Assembly: GCA_963580285.1 (NCBI GenBank)
Contig: OY757021.1
Span: 98,074,149 to 98,138,148 of the forward strand
Length of the DNA: 64,000 nucleotides
Source of the DNA: Lucinisca nassula
Taxonomy: Eukaryota; Mollusca; Bivalvia; Lucinida; Lucinidae
Direction of reading: 5' to 3'
Shown here one piece after another: positions 9,363-20,711 of the stretch. The notes beneath the pieces were generated by a model. That model ran no database searches. It saw only the letters and a program-made list of their open reading frames with translations, and was not told where the DNA came from. A program made the translations under genes and the position numbers. The number at the start of each line of letters is the position of its first letter. The first letter of the stretch is position 1.

Positions 9363-9860
9363 ACAATACAGTCAAACCCGTCTTAAAGACCACCTGTGAA
9401 CAAAGACTACCTGTCTACAAAGACCACTTCCAATTCCTCCCATCCAATTTGACTATATAATGCACCTGTCAACAGAGACCACCTGTGCACTAGGACCAGA
9501 GGACAATCGAAATCCTTCCCAAATGCATATTTCACCCTGAACAAAGACGACTTTGTGCTTTGAATAGCATTGACCTAAGTTTTAATTGGGCAATTAATTG
9601 TTTGTGGACATCCTTTAATAAGCCAAATTAATTATTTTAGTGATTCATTATTAAAACCTGACATAATGTTATCTACAGGGTATTTAATCAGTAAATCATT
9701 CAGGTGTAACTGGGATTATCCAATATATATCTGCACAATGCTTCTAAAGAGGAGAGCAGTTGATGTAAAACTAACCCTCTGAATAAAGACCACCTGTGGA
9801 CAAAGACCATATTTCTTCTTTCCCTGAAGTGGCCTTTGTAGACAGGTTAGACTGTACTTC
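9363..9860. repeat. Terminal-inverted-repeat element with GACCACCTGT motifs
   Basis: Left end TACAGTCAAACCCGTCTT and right end GACAGGTTAGACTGTA are imperfect inverted repeats. Inside, CAAAGACCACCTGTG-type units recur about every 25-35 bp. No protein is recognised. Confidence 0.6.
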
Positions 9861-10327
9861 TGTGTCAAAATAAATAAAAATATACATCGTGTTATATAGA
9901 AAAGATTGAACATTTGTTTAGCCTCCACATTTTTGGGAACCATCTTTCCATCGCGTTAACAGGTCTGTGAAATGACCACCACTTAAAGCCCCACTTTATT
10001 ATACCACGGCATACATAGTATGCAGTGGGGTTATATAGTATTTGCTCTCTCTCTCTCTCTCTGTGTGATTGTATTCATGTCAAAGATTTCTCAAGAACTG
10101 TTGATCATAGAATTCTGAAATTTAGTAGACAGGTTTGTTATAAATCAATACATTTGTGGCAAAGACATTCAACGTGTCCCCTTATTTTTTCCATTTGTTT
10201 TTTTTTTTTTTTTTGTCTTTTCATGAACGTCAGAAAAAGTTTCAGCTGCCATTAAAAAAGGTTGTTGATAAGTCATATACGGGTAGAATGTGATAAGTTG
10301 TATTAATTGACTATATTATGATCATGT
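9861..10327. other. No gene; simple sequence
   Basis: Contains a (CT)n run near 10040-10060 and a T16-type tract near 10196-10215. Nothing else is supported. Confidence 0.6.
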
Positions 10328-10650
10328 GATTACGATAACACATCCATGCGACATATATAGTGAATTTTTTCACATCTACAAAATGGCTACTTTTCTGATT
10401 AAAATCCGTGATATTTTTCTTATTTATACTGATATTTTTCTTATATATTTTAGCGCCTCGTTGAGGGGGTTCTAACGAGTACCCACAACATATGTCTTGG
10501 AGCAGAAATAAGAAAAATAATGTACATCCCCGTAAACCCCAGTTTTCTCCATATAAAGTTGGGTTTAGTGGCGTCTTCATTTCACAGACTTGTTCACTTG
10601 GTGTGAATATCGGTAGTTCTGCTCTTTCATTTGTCATTCTTCAGGAGACC
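10328..10650. repeat. Foldback MITE F, copy with partial hairpin
   Basis: Has the left arm ACGATAACACATCCATGCG and TTTTTTCACATCTAC, the central region CGTTGAGG...GTTCTAACGAGTACCC, and the right arm GGAGCAGAAATAAGAAAAAT, AAACCCCAGTTTTCTC and CATTTCACAGACTTGTTC. The left half of the hairpin is reduced. Confidence 0.8.
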
Positions 10651-10834
10651 CAGATAAGCAAAGATTTTACAAATTCAATATTTTTTTTTTCAATCAAAGA
10701 TTTCCCATGAACCAAGGAAGCTGAAAGTATAAAATTTAGCATAATATACAATCATATAGTTGTACGAGGACTGTTCAAATATGAATGCAACTAAGCACAT
10801 AAAAATGATTCCGTGATAGATTTCGATGAAAAAT

Positions 10835-11026
10835 TTATTTTGTTCCGTCAAAGTATTCCCCTTTAACAGATATACAAACTTTCAGTCTTCTGATCCAATC
10901 ATTGAATGCATTTTGGTAGTCTTTTCGAGGTATCCTATGAAGGCACTGGAATATTGCAGAACCGAGGTGTTTGCGCTGTACAAATTTTCGACCAGAAAGG
11001 TATTTGTTCAGCCGGGGGAACAAAAA
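10835..11026 (-). pseudogene. Mariner transposase C-terminus (beyond the insertion)
   Basis: Minus-strand frame reading FPRLNKYLSGRKFVQRKH, then YQNAFNDWIRRLKVCI, and ending FDGTK. It is the C-terminal tail of the transposase separated from its body by the 1604-bp array element. The split falls in a run of T codons within the CDF(F)LFPRL segment that follows the third catalytic aspartate region. Confidence 0.88.
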
Positions 11027-12630
11027 CAAGAGGGCCATGATGGCCCTGGATCCCTCACCTGATCCATACAGTAACAAGTGGGGCCCGGGGAGGGCCATTA
11101 TTGACCCTAGGGTTATAATGTGCATAATGTTGAGGGAGGTCTAAAAAGGTGACGCTTCATACCAACTATCAACAAAGGCTATAATTTGAACAATCTTGGC
11201 AAAGGTCCACTAAATGAAGCAACACACCAAATATGGGCCTTGTTGTTTCAGAGAAGAAGATTTTCAAAGATTATCTCAATATAAGTACAGGTCTAGGCTA
11301 AAAATTGAACAATCTTGGTATAGGTCCACTAGATGAAGCTCCATACCAAATATCAAAGACATGGGCCTTGCAGTTTCAGAGAAAAAGATTGTTAAAGAAG
11401 TCTATGTAAAACCAAAGGGTCTCCGGGGGGGGGGGGGGGGGGGCATTTTTGGCTCCAGGGCTATAATTTGACCAATCTTGATAGAGGTCCACTAGATGAA
11501 ATCCCACACCAAATATCAAAGACCTAGGCCTTGTGGTTTCATAGAAGAAGATTTTTAAAGATTTTCCCTATATGAGTCTATGTAAAACCAAAGGGTCACG
11601 ATGCGGGGGCATTTTTGGTCTCAGGGCTATAATTTGAACAATCTTGGTAGAGGTCCACTGGCTGAAGCTTCATACCATATATCAAAGACCTAGGCCTTGT
11701 GGTTTCAGAGAAGAAGATTTTTAAAGATTTTACCTATATAAGCCTATGTAAAACCAAAGGGCCCCTGGGGAGGGGGCATTTTTGGCCCCAGCACTATAAT
11801 TTGAACAATCTTGGTAGGGGTCCACTAGATGAAGCTTCATACCAAATAGCAAAGAACTGGGCCTTGCAATTTCAGAGAAGAAGATTTTAAAAGATTTTCC
11901 CTATATAAGTCCATGTAAAACCAAAGGGCCCTGGGGCGGGGGCATTTTTGGCCCCAGCACTATAATTTGAACAATCTTGGTAGGGGTCCAGTAGATGAAG
12001 CTACATACCAAATATCAAAGACCTGGGCCTTGCGGTTTTAGAGAGGAAGATTTTTAAAGATTTTCCCTATATAAGACCATGTAAAACCAAAAGGCCCTGG
12101 GGCGGGGACATTTTTGGCCCCAGCACTATAATCTGAACAATCTTGGTAGGAGTCCACTAGATGAAGCTTAAAACCAAATATCAACGACCTAGGCATTGTG
12201 GTTGTAGAGAAGAAGATTTTTAAAGATTTTCCCTATATAAGCCCATGTAAAACCAAAGGGCCCCGGGGCGGGGGCATTTTTGGCCCCAGCACTATAATTT
12301 GTACAATCTTGGTAGGGGTCCACTAGACGAAGCTTCATACCAAATATCAAAGACCTGGGCCTTGCGGTTTCAGAGAAGAAGATTTTTTAAGTTTTTGGCA
12401 AAAAAATCTATTTTTGGCTCCTGTGACCTATATGTGCAACGGACCGGAACCATTTGAACAACTTTGAAAGGGGACCACCTAAAGATCATTCCTGTGAAGT
12501 TTGGTCAAAATCCGATCAGTGGTTTAGGAGATGTCGTTTGAAGAAATTGTTTACGCACGCACGCACGGACGCATGACGGACAAAAAGTGATCCCAAAAGC
12601 TCACCTCGTCACTACGTGACGGTGAGCTAA
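11027..12630 (+). mobile_element. Family-1 tandem-array element inside mariner (HINE-like)
   Basis: Starts CAAGAGGGCCATGATGGCCC, TCCCTCACCTG and ends with a hairpin CGTCAC-TAC-GTGACG followed by GTGAGCTAA. Between lie about seven monomers of about 165 bp (GAAGATTTTTAAAGATTTT, AGGTCCACTAGATGAAGCT) from 11150 to 12400, a G19 run near 11428-11446, then a unique tail with AAGTTTGGTCAAAATCCGATC and ACGCACGCACGGACGCA. It encodes no protein. Its boundaries are fixed by the interrupted transposase frame. Ends, hairpin and A-run target recall non-autonomous Helentron derivatives (HINEs, pearl elements of bivalves). That assignment is inference. Confidence 0.8.
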
Positions 12631-12676
12631 AAAGTCACACGGGGCAAGATCAGGGGAATACGGGGGGTGAGGGAGT

Positions 12677-13533
12677 TCAACAACCTTTGGCTGCTTCAGA
12701 TAGTCTTGCACAATGAACGCCATGTGCGATGACGCAGTCATGTAGCAATCTGACATGGGCCAAACCAGTTGCGGGTCTTCGTTCTTCGAAATATTTCTTC
12801 AATTTTCGAAGAACTTTATTCTTGTAAAACTTCGCATTTACAGATTTGCCTTTAGGCACAGCAACCTGAATAGCAGGGCCCTGATTTGAAAAGATTATGG
12901 CATACATTACCTTCTTGACGCTCATGGTCCGCTTTGCAATGCATGGTCTCTGCCAGCTTTTGCAATACTTTGTTGCCCACATTTTGTTCTGAATCTTTCG
13001 TTTTGGCTCAAAAAAGTGAACCCATGTCTCGTCACCTGTGACGACATATAATTAGCGAAAGACCGTGCATTGTAATTTGGAAACTTTTTAAGAAACTTCT
13101 TGGCGCACTGAACGCGTGTCTTTTTCTGCTCATCTGTCAACAGATGGGGAATCCATCTAGCACAGACCTTTCTCATTTTCAAATCCCGTTTCAGAATTGT
13201 ATGAGCTGCTCCTAATGAGATGCCAACCATACTAGCTATTTGCCTAGTGGTGCATCGTGCATCGGTAGCAACTATTTCTTTCACTCTAGCAACCATCTTG
13301 GCAGATGTTGCTCTTTTCGGCCGACGATAATGTGGTGCATCTTCTGTTGAGCCTAGCCCACAGCTGAATTTCTTGCACCAACGAAAAACTGTCGGAAAAG
13401 ACATTTCATTATGCCCATAAACCGAACATATTTCATCAAAAATGTCTTTGCACCCTATACCAAGAATACAACGATTCTTAATATACAGGTAGGACCGTAT
13501 TTCAACGGCGTACTCTGACCTTCTTCCAACCAT
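12677..13533 (-). pseudogene. Mariner transposase, N-terminal and catalytic part
   Basis: The likely start is the ATG at 13533 (MVGRRSEYAVEIRSYLYIKN). The open frame extends further upstream only into the inverted repeat. An HTH region (CKDIFDEICSVYG), a second HTH (RQIASMVGISLGAAHTIL) and RWIPHLLTDEQKKTRVQ are typical mariner. The frame is lost near 13040, just before GDETWVHFF, and recovered at 12982, where IQVAVPKGKSVNAKFYKNK and RPATGLAHVRLLHD follow. It then shifts again near 12680. With several shifts this copy is dead, though the protein sequence remains close to the mariner consensus. Confidence 0.9.
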
Positions 13534-13730
13534 GTTTTGTATTAGTATACAAGAGTAGACAGTGTTTATCGAACGATATACATGGCTAAAAAGGACGGAT
13601 TTTAACAGGTTTGGTATCAATGTATAGGTAAAATGTTTTTCTACGCTGTGATATTTATTTCCAGGTGATTTTCGCATTAGTGCATGAGAAAACGTTTTAC
13701 TTGCATTCATATTTGAACAGTCCTCGTATT

Positions 13731-13908
13731 GGAGAAGCCTCCATGGTGTAGTTGTATCGCTACTCTCCTTGTAAACCAGGGGTCGCAGGATCGATCCTGG
13801 GCTTCTCCAGACTTTCGGATGAGTCTTTAAACCAAGGTCCCGTCTGCGTATGACCTTAGCTGTTGGTGGGACGTAAAACTGGGTAGAAACACTCACCAGT
13901 TGTATTAA
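13731..13908 (+). repeat. tRNA-derived SINE (type S3)
   Basis: A tRNA-like head with a weak A box (CATGGTGTAGTTGTA) and B box (GCAGGATCGATCCTGGG), then TTTAAACC.AGGTCCCGTCT and GGTGGGACGTAAAAC. It abuts the mariner TA. Nothing is recognised in 13909-14227 beyond weak array-like phrases. Confidence 0.8.
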
Positions 13909-14227
13909 GACAATGATCTGCCTCAGTTTATTTGTTCATTTGTTATTACACTTTCTTTCTCCATTAAGGAAAATGTTAAATTTCTCAGGAACTGAAGCAT
14001 CTAGAGTTCTAAAAATTTATACATATATTGGATATGTCTTGTCAAACTGGGTAGAAAACATTTAGCTTTCTAGCTTTATGTTTTCCTTTTATTTGTCCAT
14101 TCTTCTTTCCTTACTTTTTGGATGCAGATAATACAGGCAAAGTGACTGAAAAAGCCATGTATATGTTTAAATAATTTCCTTTCACAGTATATGCTTAGAG
14201 GTGAACTAATTGAATTGTTGTACTTCA

Positions 14228-14471
14228 GGGGCCAGCTGTTCAAAACTAACAACGTCGTTAGTTAACATATCGTTAAAACTTTGATCATTAAATATGGCAA
14301 ATATGCTAATATTTTTGCTGAAAAAATGTCAGCAGCTTTTGCGGATGCAAAAGCTGCTCATATTGTTTCAGCAAAAATACCAAAATTTTACATATTAAAC
14401 TTGCTAGAACAGTTAACAATATGACTACTAACGAGCTCGTTAAGCTAACAATGCTTTGAACAACTGGGCCC
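14228..14471. repeat. MITE G, copy 1 (GGGGCCAGCTGTTCAAA ends)
   Basis: Inverted ends GGGGCCAGCTGTTCAAA / TTTGAACAACTGGGCCC and a central hairpin (ATTTTTGCTGAAAAAATG ... AGCAGCTTTTGC). The second copy is at 23840. Confidence 0.85.
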
Positions 14472-14489
14472 AGATTAGTTTTGCTCTCT

Positions 14490-14835
14490 GCAGTGTTCCT
14501 TTGTTTCCGTCTTTCATTCTTTTAGGAGAATAGAAGTAGAGGCAATGATCAGAAATCGATACAATTAACACAGAGCTCCCATCAGAGACACCAAAGGGAA
14601 AGAAACACAAACATGAAACAACAGACCCTAATGGAAACATCAATAGCGGAAAGGCAAAAGGACAGTTACTTTCCCACAAAATGGCGAATAGGCTATCCAA
14701 AATAAAATAATATAAGCGACAAAAACACCCAAAGACAAACCATAACAAAAATACACCGCGACAGAAGAACCGCCTTGGAATGGTCAGCGGAAACGAATTC
14801 CACTGGTGGCATAAATTGATTTTACGTGGCCACAA
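14490..14835 (-). repeat. Interspersed repeat W, copy 2
   Basis: Reverse complement of the 61235-61555 copy, sharing GTGGCCACGTAAAATC, CATTCCACTGACC-type, CGGTTCTTCTGT and TCGATTCCTGATC blocks. Confidence 0.8.
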
Positions 14836-14863
14836 CCCTCGCCCTTATAAGGTGCATTTTCAG

Positions 14864-14986
14864 TTTTCTATCAAAGATGCTTTGCGGGATCCATACAAGC
14901 CAGATCCCGAGATACTTAGTATTGGACACCAGCATGACTCGTTGTGCCGTATAAGAGACAATGATGGTTCTTGGCTTATCTGTTAA
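14864..14986 (+). CDS. Candidate 3' terminal exon, unrecognised
   Basis: Unique sequence after repeat W. A plausible acceptor (GGTGCATTTTCAG, AG at 14862-63) opens 40 codons in phase 0 with a protein-like composition (DALRDPYKPDPEILSIG, then CRIRDNDGSWLIC) and a TAA at 14984-14986. I do not recognise the protein, and there is no nearby polyadenylation signal. It could equally be a chance frame. Confidence 0.25.
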   Translation, partial: FSIKDALRDPYKPDPEILSIGHQHDSLCRIRDNDGSWLIC

Positions 14987-15045
14987 GTTTCTTATTCATT
15001 CTTTCTCTCTACACATGGAGAGAATAGTGAAAAATAGTACAAATC

Positions 15046-15320
15046 TTTGCAAATTACCCGTTTTGGGGTCTCTGGTACAAAATGGGTTAATGTCACAAGG
15101 GTCTATTATCCTAATGTCTTGGCATTAACCTTTTCTCAACCTAGAGTTTATGAAGTAGAATCTTCCATCTTTGAATTTGGACATGTCCATTTTTGTAAAT
15201 GTGGAGTAGAGAAAAGAGAATTAACAAAATGTCAAACAGTGTAGATCCTGATTATGAGCCAGCTCATCAGTATCTGCACTGTTTGCATAGGTCTCTGTAC
15301 GTTCTACAGGACTGAACAGG
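15046..15320. repeat. Composite of short hairpin MITE fragments
   Basis: Ends of the TTAA-type MITE (ACCCGTTTTGGGGTCTCTGG, AAATGGGTTAA) and an inner hairpin CAAACAGTGTAGATCCTG ... CTGCACTGTTTGC. It is similar to 37551-37757. Confidence 0.6.
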
Positions 15321-15345
15321 TTATCTGAACTGGTCAAGGCATTAC

Positions 15346-15522
15346 GATAACACTACCGTGCAATATAGTGCAGATTTTTCATATCCCGAAAATGGCTACT
15401 TTTCTGATGAAAATCTGTGATATTTTTCTTATTTTTATTCCAAACATAGGTTGTGTGTACTCGTTGGAACCGCCTCATTCTAACAAGTACCCACAACCTA
15501 TGTCTTGGAGCAGAAATAAGAA
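15346..15522. repeat. Foldback MITE F, left part (host of array element)
   Basis: ACGATAACACTACCGTGC, TGGCTACTTTTCTGATG and the hairpin ACATAGGTTGTGTGTACTCG ... ACCTATGTCTTGGAGCAGAA, stopping at AATAAGAA. The missing right arm resumes at 20511, so a 5-kb element is inserted here. Confidence 0.88.
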
Positions 15523-17735
15523 CAAGAGGACCAAGATGGTCCTGTATCGCTCAACTGAGCTAACAGATTCAAAGTTTCAGGAAGTACCAACCTTTATTGA
15601 CATGGTAAGCATTTTCTGCAATCAAGTAAAATGTAACTCTATGATAAATCAGCTGACCTCACCGGTTTTCAAACCCATTCAAGCTTTTATTCCTGGCTTG
15701 CTTATATGTAACTTTCAAAAAGATCCGATATAAACTGAAGGGGCTATGGTGATGACAAGGTCAAAAATAAGCAATTAACTGCTGCAATCAAAGGGATGTT
15801 ACTCTATGATAAATAGGCAAACCTCACAAGTTTTCAAACTCCTCAGAGTTTTTCTGCTTGACTTACTTGTAAGTTTCATGAAGATCCGATCAAAACTGAA
15901 GGGGCAGCAGTGATGACAAGGTCGAAAATAAGCATTTTCAGCCAAGCAGGGGACATAACTCCATGATTAATTGACTGGCATTGGTAGTTTTCAAACTTGT
16001 CTGAGCTTTTATCTCTAACTTACTGACATATAAATTTCAAGAAGATCCAATGAAAACTGAAGGAGTTAGGTAAAAAAAAAAAGGCATTTTCTGCAATCCA
16101 AGGGATGTAACTCTATGATAAATAGGCTGACCTCATCAGTTCACAAACTCATCCATTTTATCGCTGACTTACTAACTTATCGCTGACTTACTAACATGTA
16201 AGTTTCAAAAAGATCCAATAAAATTGAAGGAGCTGTCAAAAATAGGCATTTTCTGTAATTAAGGGGGACAAAACTCTCTGAAATATAGGCTGACCTCACC
16301 AATTTTTTTAATTCTGCCAAGGTTTTATCCCTTACTTACTTACATATAAGTTTCAAGACAATCCCATGAAAACTGAAGGGGGCTATGGTGATGACAAGGT
16401 CAAAAATAGGTATTTTCAGCAGTAAAGGGGATGTAGTTCTAACTTGTCAGTTTTCGAACTCATCCAAGCTTTTATCCCTGACTTACTTGTTTGTAAGTTT
16501 CAAGAAGATCCGATCAAAACTGAAGGGGCTACGGTTATGACAAGCTCAAAACTAAGCATTTTCAGCAAAGTAGTGGACATAACTCATAACCGGCATCGCT
16601 AATTTTTGAACTTATTAAAGTTTTTAACCCCAACTTATGTGTATGTAAGTTTCAGGAAGATCCGATCAAAACTGAAGGGGCTCATTGATGACAAGGTAAA
16701 AACTGGGCTGACTTGGCATGTTTTCGAACTCATCCAAGTTTTTATCCCCAGCCACATTACATATAAGTTTCAGAAAGATCGGATCAAAACTGAAGGGGAG
16801 GTCAAAAATAGGCATTTTCAGCAATCAAAGGGACGTAACTCTATGATAAATGGGCCGACTTGGCCAGTTTTTGAACTCATCCGAGTTTTTATCTCCAGCC
16901 ACCTTACATATAAGTTTCAGAAAGATCTGATCAAAACTGAAGGGGCTACGTTGATGACAATGTCAAAATCGACATTTTCAGCAATCAAAGGCACGTAACT
17001 CTATGATAAATTTGCCGGCTTGGCTGGTATTCAAACTCATCTGAGGTTTTATTCCCGGCCACCTTACATATAAGTTTCAGAAAGATCCGATCAAAACTGA
17101 AGGGGCTACGGTGATGACAAGGTCAAAATTAGGCCAGTTTTCGAACTCATCCAAGTTTTTATCCCCAGCCACATTACATATAAGTTTCAGAAAGATCCGA
17201 TCAAAACTGAAGGGGAGGTCAAAAATAGGCATTTTCAGCAATCAAAGGGACGTAACTCTATGATAAATGGGCCGACTTAGCCAGTTTTTGAACTCATCCG
17301 AGTTTTTATCTCCAGCCACCTTACATATAAGTTTCAGAAAGATCTGATCAAAACTGAAGGGGCTACGTTGATAACAATGTCAAAATCGACATTTTCAGCA
17401 ATCAAAGGCACGTAACTCTATGATAAATGTGCCGGCTTGGCTGGTATTCAAACTCATCTGAGGTTTTATTCCCGGCCACCTTACATATAAGTTTCAGAAA
17501 GATCCGATCAAAACTGAAGGGGCTACGGTGATGACAAGGTCAAAATTAGGCATTTTCAGCAATCAAAGGGACGTTACTCTATGATAAATTGGGCGACTTG
17601 GCCCGTTTTCGAACTCATCCGAGGTTTTATCCCCATGCAGCCACCTAACATATAAGTTTCAGAAAGATCCGATCAAAACTGAAGGGGCTATGGTGATGAC
17701 AAGGTCAAAAATCGACATTTTCAGCAATCAAAGGG

Positions 17736-17898
17736 TGAGTGAGTGAGTTTTAGTTTTACGTCCCACCAACAGCTAAGGTCATACGGAGACGGGACCTCGG
17801 TTTAAAGACTCATCCGAAAGTCTGGAGAAGCCCGGGATCGATCCTGCGATCCCTGGTTTACAAGGCGAGTAGCATAACCACTGCGCCACAGGGGCTTC
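17736..17898 (-). repeat. SINE S3 in the array, first copy
   Basis: Minus strand: tRNA head CTGTGGCGCAGTGGTTATG (A box), GCAGGATCGATCCCGGG (B box), then the GGTGGGACGTAAAACTAAAA tail and (ACTC)n. It interrupts a monomer. Confidence 0.88.
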
Positions 17899-19044
17899 TA
17901 GCAATCAAAGGGATATCACTCTATGATAAATGGGCCGACTTGGCCGGTTTTCAATTTCATCCGAGATTTTATCCCCAGCCACCTTACATATAAGTTTCAG
18001 GAAGATCTGATCAAAACTGAAGGGGCTACGTTGATGAAAAGGTAGAGAATCAGCATTTTCAGCACTCAAAGGGAAGTAACTCTGTGATAAATGGGCCGAC
18101 TTGGCCGGTTTTCGAACTCATCCAAGGTTTTATCCCCAGCCACCTTACATATAAGTTTCAGAAAGATCCGATCAAAACTGAGGGGGCTACGGTGATGACA
18201 AGGTCAATAATCGGCATTTTCAGCAATCAAAGGACGTTACTCTATGATAAATGGGCTGCCTTGGCTGGTTTTCAAAATTCATCCGAGGTTTTATCCCCAG
18301 ACACCTAACATATAAGTTTCAGAAAGATCCGATTAAAACTGAAGGGGCTACGGTGATGACAAGGTCAAAAATCGGCATTTTCAGCAATCAAAGGGATCTA
18401 ACTCTATGATAAATGGGGCCGACTTGGCCGGTTTTCAATCTCAACCGAGATTTTATCCCCAGCCACCTTACATAATAAGTTTCAGAAAGATCTGATCAAA
18501 ACTGAAGGGGCTATGTTGATGAAAAGGTAAAGAATCCGCATTTTCAGCAATCAAAGGGACGTAACTCTATGATAAATGGGCCGACTTAGCCAGTTTTTGA
18601 ACTCATCCGAGTTTTTATCTCCAGCCACCTTACATATAAGTTTCAGAAAGATCTGATCAAAACTGAAGGGGCTACGTTGATAACAATGTCAAAATCGACA
18701 TTTTCAGCAATCAAAGGCACGTAACTCTATGATAAATGTGCCGGCTGGGCTGGTATTCAAACTCATCTGAGGTTTTATTCCCGGCCACCTTACATATAAG
18801 TTTCAGAAAGATCCGATCAAAACTGAAGGGGCAACGGTGATGACAAGGTCAAAATTAGGCATTTTCAGCAATCAAAGGGACGTTACTCTATGATAAATTG
18901 GGCGACTTGGCCCGTTTTCGAACTCATCCGAGGTTTTATCCCCATGCAGCCACCTAACATATAAGTTTCAGAAAGATCCGATCAAAACTGAAGGGGCTAT
19001 GGTGATGACAAGGTCAAAAATCGACATTTTCAGCAATCAAAGGG

Positions 19045-19207
19045 TGAGTGAGTGAGTTTTAGTTTTACGTCCCACCAACAGCTAAGGTCATACGGAGACG
19101 GGACCTCGGTTTAAAGACTCATCCGAAAGTCTGGAGAAGCCCGGGATCGATCCTGCGATCCCTGGTTTACAAGGCGAGTAGCATAACCACTGCGCCACAG
19201 GGGCTTC
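19045..19207 (-). repeat. SINE S3 in the array, duplicated copy
   Basis: Identical to the copy 1309 bp upstream, with the same flanking monomer sequence. It arose by block duplication, not by a second insertion. Confidence 0.88.
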
Positions 19208-20510
19208 TAGCAATCAAAGGGATATCACTCTATGATAAATGGGCCGACTTGGCCGGTTTTCAATTTCATCCGAGATTTTATCCCCAGCCACCTTACATAT
19301 AAGTTTCAGGAAGATCTGATCAAAACTGAAGGGGCTACGTTGATGAAAAGGTAGAGAATCAGCATTTTCAGCACTCAAAGGGAAGTAACTCTGTGATAAA
19401 TGGGCCGACTTGGCCGGTTTTCGAACTCATCCAAGGTTTTATCCCCAGCCACCTTACATATAAGTTTCAGAAAGATCCGATCAAAACTGAGGGGGCTACG
19501 GTGATGACAAGGTCAATAATCGGCATTTTCAGCAATCAAAGGACGTTACTCTATGATAAATGGGCTGCCTTGGCTGGTTTTCAAAATTCATCCGAGGTTT
19601 TATCCCCAGACACCTAACATATAAGTTTCAGAAAGATCCGATTAAAACTGAAGGGGCTACGGTGATGACAAGGTCAAAAATCGGCATTTTCAGCAATCAA
19701 AGGGATCTAACTCTATGATAAATGGGGCCGACTTGGCCGGTTTTCAATCTCAACCGAGATTTTATCCCCAGCCACCTTACATATAAGTTTCAGAAAGATC
19801 TGATCAAAACTGAAGGGGCTATGTTGATGAAAAGGTAAAGAATCAGCATTTTCAGCAATCAAAGGGACGTAACTCTATGATAAATGGGCCGGTTTTCGAA
19901 CTCATCCAAGGGTTTATCCCCAGCCACCTTACATATAAGTTTCAGAAAGATCCGATCAAAGCTGAAAGGGCTACGGTGATGACAAGGTCAATAATCGGCA
20001 TTTTCAGCAGTCAAAGGACATTACTCTATGATAAATGGGCCACCTTGGCTGGTTTTCGAAATTCATCCGAGGTTTTATCCCCACCCATCTTACATATAAG
20101 TTTCAGAAAGATCCGATCAAAACTGAAGGGGCTACGGTGATGACAAGGTCAAAAATCGGCATTTTCAGCAATCACAGGGACTAACTCTATGATAAATGGG
20201 CCAAATTGGCTGGTGTTCGAACTCATCCGAGATTTTATCCCCAGCCACCTTACATATAAGTTTCAGAAAGATCTGATCAAAACTGAAGGCACTACGGTGA
20301 TGACAAGCATTTTCCCATTGTAAGTCTATGGGAAATTGGGATTGCCATAGCAACCGAAGGCATGCTACAGATAAGAAATGATTGAGATCAGCTTGCAGGC
20401 TGCTGAGATATAACTGGTCAAAGGTGGTGACGGACAGACGACGGACAACGGACGGCGGACAACCAGCCATACTATAAGCTCCCCTGGAGCCTTCGGCCAA
20501 GGTGAGCTAA

Positions 20511-20612
20511 AAATAATGAATACCCCAGTATACCCTGTTTTCTCTACATAAAGTGGAGTTTAAGGGGATGTTCATTTTACAGACTTGTTAACCCGGTGGT
20601 CTGGAGAGAAAA
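20511..20612. repeat. Foldback MITE F, right part after the insertion
   Basis: AAATAATGAATACCCCAG, TTTTCTCTACATAAAGTGG and CATTTTACAGACTTGTTAAC continue the arm broken at 15522. Confidence 0.85.
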
Positions 20613-20711
20613 CAGAAAATTCGGACCTTCATAGCATTTATTGAATCCAGTTTAATTCTTAAAGTATGATCAGAAAAAAAAAAGGTTTCAATATTATCTG
20701 ACAGTGTGAAA

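Larger units (their letters stand above)
10765..13726 (-). mobile_element. Mariner (Tc1/mariner) transposon, inactive, with nested array element
   Basis: Perfect 26-bp terminal inverted repeats (10765-10790, starting CGAGGACTGTTCAAATATG, and 13701-13726), flanked on both sides by TA (10763-64, 13727-28), the obligatory mariner target duplication. Excluding the insertion at 11027-12630 it is about 1.36 kb, the usual mariner size. It carries one degenerate transposase on the minus strand. Confidence 0.95.
17228..19845 (+). repeat. 1309-bp tandem duplication within the array
   Basis: Segments 17228-18536 and 18537-19845 are nearly identical, including shared sporadic variants and the SINE. Identity is far higher than between ordinary monomers, so this is a recent duplication of an eight-monomer block. 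Confidence 0.85.
15523..20510 (+). mobile_element. Family-1 tandem-array element, 4988 bp, inserted in MITE F
   Basis: Starts CAAGAGGACCAAGATGGTCC, TATCGCTCAACTGAGC and ends GGAGCCTTCGGCC hairpin plus AAGGTGAGCTAA. About 30 monomers of roughly 155-165 bp are built on AAGTTTCAGAAAGATCCGAT, CAAAACTGAAGGGGCTACGG and GGCATTTTCAGCAATCAAAG. The region 17228-18536 is repeated at 18537-19845 with a SINE inside. A non-repetitive tail follows near 20300-20500. No protein is encoded; the open frames inside are monomer translations. Confidence 0.82.

Noticed and set aside
11428..11446. G-run as a G-quadruplex regulator
   Set aside because: A homopolymer of G inside an array monomer is more simply slippage. 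Its length may also be an assembly uncertainty.
16606..20140. Repeated frames reading MINGPTWPVFELIQ-type proteins
   Set aside because: Same reason: monomer translations in the 5-kb array, copied by block duplication.
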